Assembly: GCF_020382885.2 (NCBI RefSeq)
Contig: NC_058514.1
Coordinates: 129,001 to 193,000 of the forward strand
Length of the DNA stretch: 64,000 nucleotides
Source of the DNA: Scatophagus argus
Lineage: Eukaryota > Chordata > Actinopteri > Scatophagidae
Reading direction: 5' to 3'
This document shows positions 35,408 to 48,600 of this stretch, in pieces. Position 1 is the first letter of the stretch. The number at the start of each line of letters is the position of its first letter. The position numbers and the translations under genes were made by a program. The notes below the pieces were generated by a model. The model was not told where the DNA came from and did no database searches. It saw only the letters and a list, made by a program, of their open reading frames with translations.

Positions 35408-35575
35408 ATTGGGGGGGGCAGCCGTGGCCCAGAGGTTGGAGAAGCGGCTTGTGATCGGAGGGTCACCGGTTCGATTCCCCCACCGGACGGGCAGAAGACA
35501 AATTCAGTGTGTGTGTACGTATGTAAAAATATATATACTGTCAATAAAGCTGATTCATCTTCTTCTTCTAAAAAA
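35408..35575 (+). mobile_element. tRNA-headed SINE, copy B (short)
   Basis: Plus strand: GGGGGCAGCCGTGGCCCAGA, GGTTGGAGAAGCGGC, then GGTTCGATTCCCCC (B box), and a short body with GTCAATAAAGCTGATTC. The head matches copy C closely, but the 3' body is different and shorter, so this is either a subfamily or a truncated copy with a LINE-type tail. Confidence 0.75.
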
Positions 35576-36416
35576 AGGTTTACGTTTGATGATGAAACCT
35601 TGTTGAGTTTTAGAGGAAAAAATGATTTAAACATGAATAAAACTGATGATGTATTTGTCGTCTTCCATCTTTCTTGTTTGTGCTTTTTAATTCATTAACA
35701 AAGCAACACCAATTAAAGCCTGTTGTTTTAGATGAGCTTCTTATTTCACACTCTTTTTATTTAATTTTTTCCATTGTTAATTGCAAGATTGAAGAAAATG
35801 TTTACTTGATACAATTCTAAAATTAAACAAACACTGTCAAACTCCATTCAACAATCAGTCAAGTTAATGAACTCACTTCTGGACCAAATGAAAGCCGTAA
35901 ATCCTCAGGACGTCGAAACTTGTCGGCTACAAAGAAACACATTCGTCACATCGAGAAGCCTTCGGGCATTTAAATAAATCTGAACGTCTGTAACGCGAGC
36001 TCGGGTTCGCCTGTTTGGACTGTTTCGATGGGAGCAGCTTCAAAATGTTATTTAGCCTAAAAGTTTGAAAACGCAGCCGCGGAAGTTCAGAAGTCACTTC
36101 TCAAACGTCGTTACTCGCTTTCTGCCACGTCTGGAGTTTCTTCAGCCCACGGAGGAGAAAAACCTTAAACTGCAAGATTTTTGAACGGAGTTTGGCAGAA
36201 AGGTTTCTGCCGGAGAAGAAGCAGAGCGTTTCAGTTGAATGTGGATTCTCATTCATTAAAACAGCAGCTGCAGAGAAATATGACCCGCTAAACACTAACT
36301 CAGCCCAACAGCCTGGCTAGCATTTCGCTAACTTCGGTTCATCCTGCGTCAACAATCAACAAATCTCCGTTCATTGAAGATTTTTATTTTTTGTAATTAA
36401 TGAGTAAATGCACTCA

Positions 36417-36600
36417 CGATCATCTGATCTTAACGATGAAGTCAGCTGTGTCGCTTTTCATATTGCTGGAGGTGAATTCATGCGACAGACGGGGTGCAGC
36501 AGGTTATTCCGGTATCTGCTCGTTGTTGTTGACCTGACCAGGTGTATCAGGAAGTGTAATCGTCACCTGGTGACAAGTCCGGTGGGAGGAGGAGAAGAGG
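36417..36600 (-). promoter_or_regulatory. svopl: candidate svopl promoter and non-coding first exon
   Basis: The svopl ATG exon begins at an acceptor (TTTTCAG, G, ATG), so an upstream exon is needed. A good donor, GATC followed by gtgagt, lies at 36416 on the minus strand. The 35930-36560 stretch is richer in CpG than its surroundings. The 5' end is not visible; this is inference. Confidence 0.4.
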
Positions 36601-37199
36601 AAGAGGGGAGGGAGCTGTTTTTACCCTGGGAGTGGTTCACTTCTCTTCACACATGGATTACACGTTATTATGGAGGCTTTTTTCAACACCATGAAAAAGA
36701 GCAAATAGATGAAATGTAAGAAAAAATGAAAACAGGACAAAATACAAAGTTAGACTGTGAGTCTTATTTTGAAGAGAAATTAATCTCATATTTGACAGGC
36801 CTGTAAATTCTGTTTCACTGAGACCATAAATGAACGAAAAATTACATTTTTAAGAATACAGTCACAAAATTAAGACATGGTAATATGTTACTATATCTGC
36901 TCTATCGGTTTAACTGTATCAAGAATCAAGAGTGTTTATTGTCATTATGCAAGCATAACAAAATTTTGTAAAGATTCTTGGCTCAAATGCACACATATAA
37001 ATAGCAGCAAAATTTTAAAATGAACACTTAAGAAAAATAAGAAAAATATGAAAGTACATAAAATGCACTTGCAACTTTTTTCTTAAATGATAAAAATTTT
37101 TGTCTGGAAACATGAGGACTTTAGTTGTGAAATTTTACTGTTGAAATATTACACAATATAACATTATTACCAGAATTATTATTGGAATATTAAGACTTG

Positions 37200-37440
37200 A
37201 CAGGGCCAACACACAAAGACAAACAACCACACTCTCACACCTCAGGACAAAGTAGAGCAGCCAGTTAACCTAATGTGCATGTTTTTGGGACTGTTGGAGG
37301 AAGTCAGAGAACCCAGAGAAAATCCACACAAGCACAGAGAGAACATGCAAACTCCACACAGAAGGACCCAGACCGGGATTCGAACCTGGAGCCCTCGGGC
37401 TGTGAGGTGACAGTGCTAACCACTGCACTGCCACCCAATG
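37200..37440 (+). repeat. teleost interspersed repeat, copy 2
   Basis: Contains AACCTAATGTGCATGTTTTTGG, ATGCAAACTCCACACAGAAG, GGGATTCGAACCTGGAGCC and GTGAGGTGACAGTGCTAACC, the usual order of this abundant fish family with a tRNA-like 3' end. Nearby 36925-36975 holds another small repeat with TTGTCATTATGCAAGCAT. Confidence 0.65.
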
Positions 37441-37619
37441 TCAAGACTTTATCTTTAAAATATTATTCTACTGTTAAGGATATTGTGGCTTTATTGTTAA
37501 ATTATTAACAATATATCTTCAAGATACTACAACTTTATTCTGAAAATAAATTAGCTTTTTACTTGGAAAAGTAAAATTATTTTATAATTGTTTATTATCC
37601 ATATCTCAGCGGCCCTGAT

Positions 37620-38225
37620 TATATAATGTAATGCACGAAGTTGCATTTTTGACTTATGACTTTGGAGTGTGCAGGCCCCTCCTAAGGACTTTTTATGACT
37701 CTGTGGTAGCCTCTGCTATTCACTACGCTGTGGTCTGTTGGGGACCGGGACAGGAAGAGACTGAACAAGCTGGTCAGGAGGGCCAGCTCTGTCCTGGGCT
37801 GCCCACTGGACTCTGTGGAGGAGGTGGGTGAGAGGAGGACGTTAGCCAAGCTGACATCCATCATGGACAACACCTGTCACCCTCTGCATCAGACAGTGGA
37901 GGCTCTGAGCAGCTCCTTCAGCGGCAGACTGCTACACCCTCAGTGTAGGAAGGAGCTACAGCAGCTCCTTCATTCCCACTGCTGTCAGACTGTACAGCTC
38001 AACAGTCTAGTCCTGTTTTCCTCCCTTATCAGGACTTGTATATGGCTGTACATTCATGTTTATTATTATTATTATTATTATTATATATTATTATTATATT
38101 TATCTCTATATTTGTTGTAACTGTTTTTGCACACTTTTTGCACTCTTTTCTGTTCTTGTGAGCTGCCACGACAAGTGAATTTCCCCACTGTGGGATCAAT
38201 AAAGTTCATCTTGTCTTACTAATAA
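37620..38225 (+). mobile_element. LINE 3' fragment
   Basis: Plus strand encodes LRTFYDSVVASAIHYAVVCW, then in a second frame VGERRTLAKLTSIMDNTCHP and LSSSFSGRLLHPQC, the C-terminal part of a LINE ORF2 with a frameshift. It ends with an (ATT)n tract and GATCAATAAAGTTCATCTTGTCTTA. Confidence 0.8.
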
Positions 38226-41200
38226 CAATAACAATAACTGGTCTTAATAATTTAATAATCTTTCTGAATAGGAATGTTTTCTTTTGGCACAGTTGAGCCC
38301 CCATACAAGACTATGGGTTTTCTGTGGGTTTTTTGAGCATTGACTGCTGTGATCCCACACAGGCAGGATTAGATAAATCACTTAAGTTTATAAAGTGCAG
38401 TTTGAAAGGCAGCAATTTGAAACATGATTTTTATCTGACTTTTTTAGACTCCAGAGCAAAAATAAACAATGATAGAAAATCCACTGCCATGGTTTGAATT
38501 TGAACACACCTCTTTAATGCTTGTTAACACAATCTTTCAGACTTGAAACGGCACAGGATGCAGCTCAGACAGTGTGGGTTGAACAGGTCCTGTCATGTGA
38601 CTCAGTCAGATCAGCTGAACAGTCACCTGGCTGCTGTTGCCCAGGTGAGACCAGTGGCTGTGTTCACACATCACTGGTTTAACATTAAAATGTTTTCCTT
38701 CAGGAAAAGTTATCTTCAGGTTCTGTTACCTGGAAGCAGCCTCACTGAGTTACCTGGATCACACTTGGACTGATGTGAGCTCACCTGGGTTTGAACTCAC
38801 TGAAGTTGCGTGTTGGAATAGAATCCAGAGAGGAAAAACAGGAATGTGGTTCGACCCAGAGCCATAGCTGTACGGAAGTTCGTTCATGACAAAACAAATG
38901 ACTCACATTATCAGGTCACATCAGAAAATGAGCAGCCAATATACAATATACAGATTGCATGTTTACAGAAACCCCCGAAAGGTTGGATTTTTTTCATCTT
39001 ATCTGCTCATTTCGATCATACACGTTAGTATCTTGTTACAGGACTGTTCATGGGTTTAGAATCATCAATGGCCATTTCAACAGAGATAAAAACAGTGATA
39101 ACAAATATATCCTCCATCCATCAGTCGTTGTGAAAGCCCAGCAGTGCCTGTGTAGTCTACTGTGTTAGACTGAACAGGTTTAAGCACTCATCCGTCACTC
39201 TGTATGTTCACATGAGATTCTGTGATCCAGTTCCAGTAGTGCTAAAACCAAACAAACCTTCTGTTTCTGTTTTAAGGCTTTAAAAATGAAAACAACACGC
39301 CTGTTAACTCCAGCTTGTTATTGACATTACTGTGCACTTGACACTGGAAAATGAACCTGTTTAATCTGTTTGAGTCTACACAGATTTTGATGCTAAGCTA
39401 ACCGTTCGTTTTACCATTTTCTTGTTTAAGTTAATATCTTGTGCAAATATATGTTATATAAAGTGTTTGTACAATATCTGAGCTTTACACGTGCGTTGTA
39501 TCTTGTTTGACAAGTTGGTATGTTGCGTTTGAGTTAGTAACACAATTTGCACAATTTATCTTATTACCACAGGTGATTTCGTGTTCATGCATTTTAATAT
39601 GTTGTATGCACAAGCTGATATCTTGTCTGAAGAAGATACCATGTTGTGTGCACATGATGAGAGAAACATAATCTTTCAGGACGGTACGAACTCCATACAT
39701 GTCAGTATCAGGTGGGTCTCAGAGTGATTCCAGTGTGAGTCAGTAGTTTTGTCATGAGTAAACATCCACAGTGCGACTGGTCATCTGCTGGATTCTCACT
39801 GAGGACCACAGATCTAGAAAACACATAAATTCTGAAAGTATAGAAAACATAGAAGGAAACATTCAGGAAAGCTGCAGAGCAGCAGCTTGAATCCAGAGTC
39901 TGATATGAGAAGACGAACTTCTCTTTTCAATCGTGACACCTGCAGGATTTCATTGTTTGTTGTGTTGTGGGTGTGATCTGATGACTTTCAGGCACACCAT
40001 GAGTCTGGGAATTAGCACCATTTGACCCTGTAGGCATAGCACAGTCCTACAGTTTGACTGACAGGTGCTAGGTCCAATTAGGAAGTCTCCAGCCGCTGAG
40101 GCGTTCTGCAGGTGGTTTCTGGTCCATGGAAGATGTGTTGGCACCGTTGCAGAGCAGATCTTTGTGTCCGTTCAGCAGAGCAATCACAGATAAAATATTT
40201 TCTATATATAATGTCTTCTATTAAACACCATATGCACTTTCATTTTAACACTGTTTACTTTAACCATCTTTATTTAGATTTAAAAATATCTTTTGGAAAT
40301 GCAAAACAAAAACAAACAAAAAAACATGATATTTCATATGATATTTTTTTACGATGTCTAGATGAACAGTGGCTTTATGGCACTCTTTGCTAACTCTTAA
40401 CTTGATGTGGAATGACTTTTTACTTATTTAAACTTTGTTTTGAACATCTTTTAGCAGCATGCTAAACATTAACTGGGACATCACGAGTAGCTAAAGCCTC
40501 AAACTTAGTCATGCTGAAGAAGAGCGGAAAGCAGAGACGAACGAACCCCCTCATACCCTGTGGAACTGGTTTTTACAAACAACTGACTTCTTCACGACAT
40601 GACAGAGAAAACAGCCAGTCGGCAAAGACGGGAACCAGTCATTCAGCTGAACAGCACGAGCATAAAGATAGCAGTTCCACACATGAAGACTTATAGGAAA
40701 TTCCTGAGCATCGAGGTCTGTCTAAATGTACAGTTCAAGTCTGCAAGGGGAGCTTCTGCAGACTTCCTAAGTGTGAGTGTTTAGGGTTGGACAAAAAAGA
40801 AAACAAAATACCACTAATAATAATAACACTGACAATAATCATTGTTGTCATTTTTGTTTTCAAAACTGACAACGTTTTTCAACAAACATTGTACCTCACT
40901 GCTTGTGAGGAATGGTAAGAAAAGAGGCGTCTCTCCATGTTTACTGGTGAGTAGTGATTATAACAGGCTTACAGACCCACTGTTAATAGCTGTAACATCT
41001 CATCTGCAACGCTGTGTGTGGCGCACCTCAGTAGTTGGAAGGCTCATCTCCTACTCCCTGATTCACTGATGGAATTCAGTGAATGATAAGAATCTGCTTT
41101 CTCGTGTGCAATGGACTCTACAGCCTCCAGGGGCGCTGTTGAGGTAAATGACTGGTTTACTATCTCTGACCCCATAAAGGAAGACTTTTTACACCTGTCA

Positions 41201-41700
41201 CATGACAAGCTCATCTTTAGAGCTCTGCCTACAAACTGATGAACGCAACAAATCAGCAATGAATAACCTTTATATCGACGTGATGAATTAGCTGTCTTTT
41301 TTTTTTTTCTGTCACCGATACATGAACACACCAGCGAGCGGCTACAATAAACAACGCCTCCACAGAGAAACAAGCGTCGGCTCAAATCTACAGCGAGTTC
41401 AAACACAAGAGGAGTACAAGCATAGAACAGTAGTTTGGTCTTTTTTGATCAAAATAAAGGTTTTAAAGTATACTTTCATATATAAGCAATAAAAATAAGT
41501 AACATCTCAATACTCCAATAATAACTCTTACATTAATATTGTGCTCATTGGGATTCTATCTCTTTACAGATATTTAGATTTATTCTTATAGATATTTATA
41601 TATACTTTTTCCTGTTTTCCATCTAGTTTTCAGAGAAACTGTACGCCACTTCCATCTGTCGACAGTGCAAGACCTCATTGATATGATTTATGAACAGAGA
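38226..41700. other. intergenic, no gene recognised
   Basis: AT-rich sequence between the LINE fragment and the degenerate array. I saw no conserved coding segment, RNA gene or clear transposon boundary. Open frames here are short and lack splice-consistent neighbours. Confidence 0.4.
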
Positions 41701-41779
41701 CCTGATCCCTGTGGCTGATGGGAGTGTGGAAGGCAATCAGTGGTCAGTGAGGAGATGCTATGAAAACAACAGTTAGCAC

Positions 41780-42390
41780 CACAGAAGGTCCGGAGAGACA
41801 GTCCACTTCAGAACTTCAGGAAGGACAAATGACTTTGGAAGGTCAAGAGCAGCCTTCTTGTCTAAAGGTTCTGGAAGGATGACTGACCAAAAAGGTCAGA
41901 AGGAATGATTCATTTCAGATGTTCAAGAGCAACAATCCACTCCATAAGTTCAAAAAGGATCATCCACTCCTGAACTCTAGCAGGGTTGAAGCTCGCCAGA
42001 GCCTTGGATGGAACCATCCACTCCATGAAGAGTGGTGAGGAGTGTCAGTCTTCTGGGGGGAACCATTCAACCCAGACTCCAGGAAAGATCACCAGTTCTG
42101 GAACCTAAGGACAGATGATCCATTCCAGAATTTCAGGAATGTACTGCCAGTCCAGAAGACAAGAGGTGAAGATCTGTTCCAGAAGTTCCAGAGGGACAAA
42201 TCGGTCAAAAACTCTACAAGAGATTAAATTTTCCAAGAGGATCAGGAGGGACCATCGGCTCAAAAATGTCTGGTGGGACCGATCCATTCAATAAGGTCAG
42301 GAGGGGACAATCTAGGCCAGAATTTCAGGAATTAATTGTTGCCAGAAGTTTAGGAAGGACGATGACTGAATGATCCAGTCCGAGGAGCAA
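41780..42390. repeat. degenerate tandem array 3' of kiaa1549
   Basis: About fifteen diverged units of roughly 35-45 bases built around CCAGAAGTTCAGGAAGGAC followed by ATCCACTCC. Unit borders drift and copies differ widely. The array begins about 300 bases past the kiaa1549 stop on the transcribed strand, so it may be part of its 3' UTR. Both strands have broken frames and no protein is inferred. Confidence 0.7.
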
Positions 42391-42692
42391 TTCAATCGGA
42401 ACATGAAGAGTCTACCTCCTGTCCAATAAACATTAAGCTGAAAGATGACGGACAGACAGACGAGACCCAGTAAAATACCGGAGGTCTTTCAGCCAGGAGA
42501 CATTATCCTTTTTTGTTTAGACATGGATTGTGGTCCAGAGTTATTTTGGGATTAGTGGCACAGACATAGATTAGCTCAAAAGAGTCCAGAGTGTAGATCG
42601 GTCAGTTTTACGGTTTTAATCCGGTCCTTACCAACTTTCAGTGGTTTAAAACAATAAAGACTAAAACCAGTTGAGTCCTGACACATGCCTGT

Positions 42693-45600
42693 CTAGGGGT
42701 AGCTAGTCACTGCTGCCTGTTTCTGGGCCAGACGGCGCAGCTCCTCCCTGATAGCCTTTATAAGGGAGGCAGAGGTGTGAGCGGAGGGTGAGGCATCCTC
42801 CGGTGGGTACTCTGGAGTCGGTGAAGTCAGAAGGAGAGGTGGAGCTGATGGGTCCCGCAATGATGAGCTAGGCATCTGGAAAACAGATGAAGAGGAGAAC
42901 TCAGGAAACGACAGCACCTGTCAGGAGAAGGGAGAGAGGGTGGAAAGGGTAAGGCCAAGACCAGAAAAGAAATCCATACAAAAGAAACTGCAAAATTGTT
43001 AGTGGATTGTGATGTTAGTGTTTGTTATTTTTGGGACAAGAACTGGTCTTGAATGTTCTAGACAAGACTGGTCTGAACATTTTTGGTTAGGACTGGTATA
43101 GTCAAGTCAGTTCGGGGCAGGAGAAGACAGGATTGCCCTGGTTTGGACTAATCACATCTACATACTTTGAACTGCACCCTACATCACCATAGCTCTCATT
43201 ACTATCCTACAAGTAGAATGGCAGACCCACTCAGTTTGGCCCTGCTTGGTTTGATTTTGCAGCTCCCAGTGCCAACTCACACTTTCTCTGCTGGCTCCTG
43301 GTCTGGACAGGTCCTGGTCTGAGTGCTGCTGGTTCCAGCTAGAGCCAGTGGGACCCGACATGCTGCGACCTACCCCAGGGTATGCACCAATCTGACTTGA
43401 CAAGCCCACTTGGGTCAAGTGGTGGAGTTGTGCACCTGGAAGCCAACAAATTTATTCAACAAATTTAACAGATACAACAAATTTAATGCCATCGGGAAGA
43501 AAGCGTGCATCCGAGGTGGGGACAGGTTAGCAATGCATGCGATCAGTAAATAGACACGAGTGCACCTGTGCTGCCCCCTACAGGTCGTGGTCTGGATGAG
43601 GAAGGGGGCTCCTCATACTGCCCTCTGCTGGAGTAAACTGATTCCTGCAGCTGGTCTCCAGTAGAAACATAACCTCCTGAACTCAGGCCCTGCCTGGATA
43701 AAAGGCACAGAGCATCAGTACTAATTCAGGGCCAACCTACAGACCTGAGCCTGGTTTTAAGTGTATTGACACTGACCTCTGCAAGAGACCCTGGATTGAT
43801 GTGGGAGATATTCCTAACTCTGCATATCTCTACAGAAAGAGGGAGAGAATAAGAAAATGAAAACTGAACATGAAGTCCTGGGAAAAAAAACGCCTCAGCT
43901 GCAGGACGACACACTCACTGCAGAAAAGGGGCTGTGAGAGGGGGCTGCTGGGTAAGAGCCCCACTGCCTGCCTGTGGGGCAGGCCTGGGGGGAGGGGCTG
44001 GGCAGGGCAGGGCTTACCCCGCTCACCCCGGCGCTGCCTTGTGAGGACGGCGACACCAGGGCGAAGGCGTCATCCAGGAGGGAGTGCATTTGCTGGCGTG
44101 CCTCCTCGATGGAGGGCTGAGGGGGCATGTAGGGTGGTGGAGCTGGAGCGGGGTCAAACACCTCATCAGTAGGGGAGGGACTGCCATGGTCTGGGGGTAG
44201 GTCAGGGTCCGACTATATGAGAGAGGAAAGAGAGAAAACAAAGTAGACACTAGGCACAGTTCAGATACAATATGACTGTTATTCAAAGTGTTATTAAAAT
44301 TGACATAATGTTTTGCTTTTTTTTTTTAAAGTTAGCACTGATACAAGAGCGTATCATCAGCACAGAGGCGGACCTTTAAAGGAGGACTGTGTTGTCTCAC
44401 CATGTAGGCCACATTGTTGAGTCCTGGGTATTTCCTGTAGGTGGCACTCTGATCGAGCAACCGGTCTCGGTCTGTATCAGGAAGACTTCCAGGCCCTGGC
44501 TGAGCCCGGCCACCCCGAGGAGAGCGCCTCCCTCTGGATGGACAAACACACAGACATACCAGTTTAGAAAATAAGCTTCATAGTGAATGTGGCCTGGTAG
44601 AGCCTCCTCAGATAATAATTTTCATTATGGGAAGCTCAAGCTCATGTTTACAGACACTGTTTTATGTTTTGTTGTTTTACTAAAATAAAAGCTCTGTTCC
44701 AAGTTAATAAACTAATATTGTGAAAAATAAAGGTTTTCTCAGGTTCTGACCTCCTCCTGGAGTCTGTGGGGGTGGGTGGTGAAGGGGCATCAGTTTGTAG
44801 GATGCAGTCCATGTGGTCATGGGCAGAGCTGTAAAGACGCTGCGCCACATCGCCTTGCACCGGTCCATCTCCAAATGCATCCATTATGTCGTCCATAGAG
44901 GGAAACTCACACTGACCCCGCCTCTTAGCACGCTGCCGAAGTTTATTCCTGTGGTGCTCGATCTCTGACTTGTGTCTCAATGCTACCTGTAGACGGTTAG
45001 TGATGTTGGACAAGTTTAGATGTCCTGCTGTGAGCAGTGAGAGTGTAATTTCTTTCGTAATTATCTCACCTCTGTGTTGACCTTCTCAGTGAGGGTGGGG
45101 CTCGGCTGGGATGGGGCGTGCGGTGGGCTCGGTCGTGGCTGCATGGCGATCAGCTGCACCTTATTGGCCTGGCGACGCGTGCCATCAGATGAGCCACGAG
45201 ACAGACGGTCAACATGGTCGAAGATAGAGGACGAGGAGAGAAGTTCATCTGGACCGCTGCCTAATGGAACAAATGCAGGAAGAAAGCTCAGAGGTCAGCA
45301 GAGAAGTAAAAGCAACAGTGCTAAAAAAAAAAACACTGGCTCAGCCAACATCCAATCACAAAGCTTCACAGAGACATGTGATTAACATTCAGTTGTTTAA
45401 ATCAGTTCATTTCACAGGCTGGATCAGTTTGGGATCAATTTAGTAGCCATGACAACACATTCACTGCTTAAAACTGACTGAAAATGTTTTGTCTGAGGAT
45501 GTCATGTCACTCAAGTCCACTTGGAAGACCCTGAGTTTACTCAGTGTCTGCAGGGCAACAGCGGCGATCCAGTATTGATGTAAATACTGACCAGACAGAT

Positions 45601-48600
45601 GATATGAACGTGTGAACATACCCATCTTGTTCTTCCCTTGAGTCCAGAAGCGTTAAAAAAGAAAAGTGGATGTTTGTTACAGCAAAACAATATGTTTGTG
45701 TTCCTCATTCATCTCTGTTTCTTACACTCATACACCTACACACACACACACACACACCCCAAACACTTTCAAGTACTCAAGGGTCTCTGACCATTTTTGG
45801 GCATCTTCCTGTGCTGTTTCCCCTCACTGGGTGTGGCCACAGGTCGAGTGCTTTCTTCACCTGATTCTCTGCCACTGGATTGGTCGCTGCCCAGCGAGTC
45901 ACCATCTGACGGGCTCAGTCTGACAGATAAGAGGCAAAAGATTAATTTTTGTTGATGCTTTCAAGTCGAGTAGTATTTTAATGTGTTTTTATCATCTCTA
46001 GTCTGTTCTACCTCATTCTGCTTTTATTTCTTATGATGCCATATTTCACATTTCTCGAAAAAATCAATTAAGTTTATTTTTCTCTTTTTTGTGAAGAAAT
46101 ATTTGATTTACACCATGAGAAGCTTTATTAATTGATTTATTTTTTTGACATTGTCTCAAGGTGTGCTCACACAGGCGTGAGTCCAGGTGACATCACATTT
46201 CCAACAAGTTCCTTACTGAACTCAGCCCCCCACTAACACCCTCACCCTACACCACACTCCACTACACCACCCTATCCTAACTGAGTACTACGTACTGAGT
46301 GTTGCACTAGTTCCTCTACCCCACTGCTAATATAGTTAGCCTACTGCCTATCGCTGTACACACCATACTGTCCATTGCACTAGTGATTTATAGTTAATTT
46401 AACATCTGTAAATATCATTTGTAAATTGTGTTATAGTTTCTGCCTACACTGGATGCACATTTAAGTACATATCCATCTGTATAGTATGTTCATAGTACTT
46501 AGAATCTCTGTATATTATGACAACTACCTGTATATCATGTTTGTATTATATCTGTAGCATAGACACCTGTACACACCCTGTACATACTGTAAATTATTGT
46601 ATATCTGGCACTTACTGCTTATTGCACTTCTGGTTAGATGCCAAACTGCGTTTCGTTGCATTGTACTTGTACATGTGTAATGACAATAAAGTTGAATCTA
46701 ATCTAATCTAATCTAAGTTAATGAAGTACACCAGCACTAGCTGGCCAGCCAGAGCCCGGCCTACAGCCTATTTAAACACGCTCGGGTAGGAACCCAAAAA
46801 AGCTTCCCTCGCAAAAAACAAGCCTACATGGAGAACGGTTATTATAAAAAAGGGTCTATTAAAAAATAATGAATCACAATAAATAAACCATGTGGCACGT
46901 GCAAAAGCCCATTGGTAGTCTCTTTTAGATTGATAATTTAATTCTCTTGATAGACTTTAACTATTGAGTCGTCTGCAACTATGAAAGGGTCAATAATGGC
47001 AATAATAATAATAAATAAAATAATCTTTGGCTACTTTTATTACTAGGTTGTCAATGAATGCGATCAAGACACATGAAAGGAATAGACTAACTAATGAAAA
47101 TCAAGATGACTTCCTGTGGATCGCAGTGACGTCTGTAACACCAGACATTAAAAACATTGCGAAGAATGAAAGATACCAGTTTTCCCATTAGGTGAGTAGG
47201 TTATCCCTATTAATTACGTGAAAATGAATCTTGAATTAAAAATAGTCTGAAATGTTTCTTTTTTGTGCGTTTCGTTTCGTGTTTCGTTTCCGTGACCACC
47301 ACCTCTGCTGAAGCAACTGCCTCATCATCGTCTTGCTTCATTTTATTTTAGTGTGTGTAAACGCACTATACTGAGTTATGCCACAATTACTGGCTTGCAT
47401 GCAACTTTTGCTTTTTAGTTTTAGTGAAATAAAGACAGCATAGATTAAAAATGCAAATCCTGGCTCTTGTGTTCTCTTTGTTCTGCTTAACATCAGGTGT
47501 CTGGTAGGCTCGGCAGGAATCGCAAGCAGCGGAATTAAGAAAAAAAAAAAAACGCACTCGGAAAAGAAAGAAAAGAAAAGAAAGAAGTCTGACCTGCCCC
47601 TGCGGCGACTGGACCGGACTGCCTTGGTGGAGGATCCTTTAGATTTGGGGGTGTTGAGGTCTCCACCGTCAGAGGGCGTGGCCTCTTTGATGGGGGCGGG
47701 CAGTGGGCCGGGCTCCTGGATCACCATGATGTCATCCTTACTGTGCTGACCGAGGTGGAGCTTTGCAAAGTCAAAGCCTTTCACGCTGGGAGCCTGAAGC
47801 TGAGAAATGGCAAACGGATAAGCAATTGGTATGAACAGGACAGGAAAAAGTTGGCAGCTTCCTGTTGACCTCTGACCTTCTGTCTCTGCTGGATTGTGTT
47901 GATGGCATCTGGCTGGAACTCAAGCTTCTCTGAGCCACATAGCTTCCAGTAGAGGATGATGATGATGAAGAGGGCCAGCAAGACGGGGACAACTACACCA
48001 ACAATCAGCCAGATACTGCTGCTCTGAGTCTCCGCAGGAGGGACAGACAGAGTCTCCACAGCTGGACACAGGCGAGAAACAGTTGAAACAAACAAGCACT
48101 CTCAACGCACGTACTCCGTCCTCATTCTCTGACATTTGTGACATTTCAGTTGTAACTTAAATGGGTACTGACCCACCTGAGAAGAATAATGTCCCAGAAA
48201 GAGTGACAGAATAACTAGATCCTGTCCTTTATCTACCATTGCTCTCAGCTGATGTGAAATGCATGCTGGGATACGTGTTAACCCACTGAAAATGACTTCT
48301 CCAGCGCACAAATCAAAAGGTTTTCTGTCTTCTGGGTTTTATGCTTTATGGACTGAAAAATTAAAAGCAGTCCGAACTTAACAGCACTCTGGATTATTGT
48401 TCTAACATGATGACCAACATGTCACCATCATGTTTCACATCTGTTTTGAATCAAATTCAATCAGTCTGAGTTCAGTAACAGTTAATGACTCAGGTCTGGA
48501 CTCACGTTGGGCGAGAGGTCTCTGGACTCGGTGTCCAAGGACAATGGCAGCCCTCTGAAGGTCCAGACGGTTCAGGGTGGCTGCTGTCACTTCAGCTGGT

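Noticed and set aside
39485-39700. Small frames between 38.2 and 41.7 kb as possible novel genes
   Set aside because: They are about 60-120 codons, lack splice-consistent partners, signal peptides or recognisable motifs, and are expected by chance in this length of DNA.
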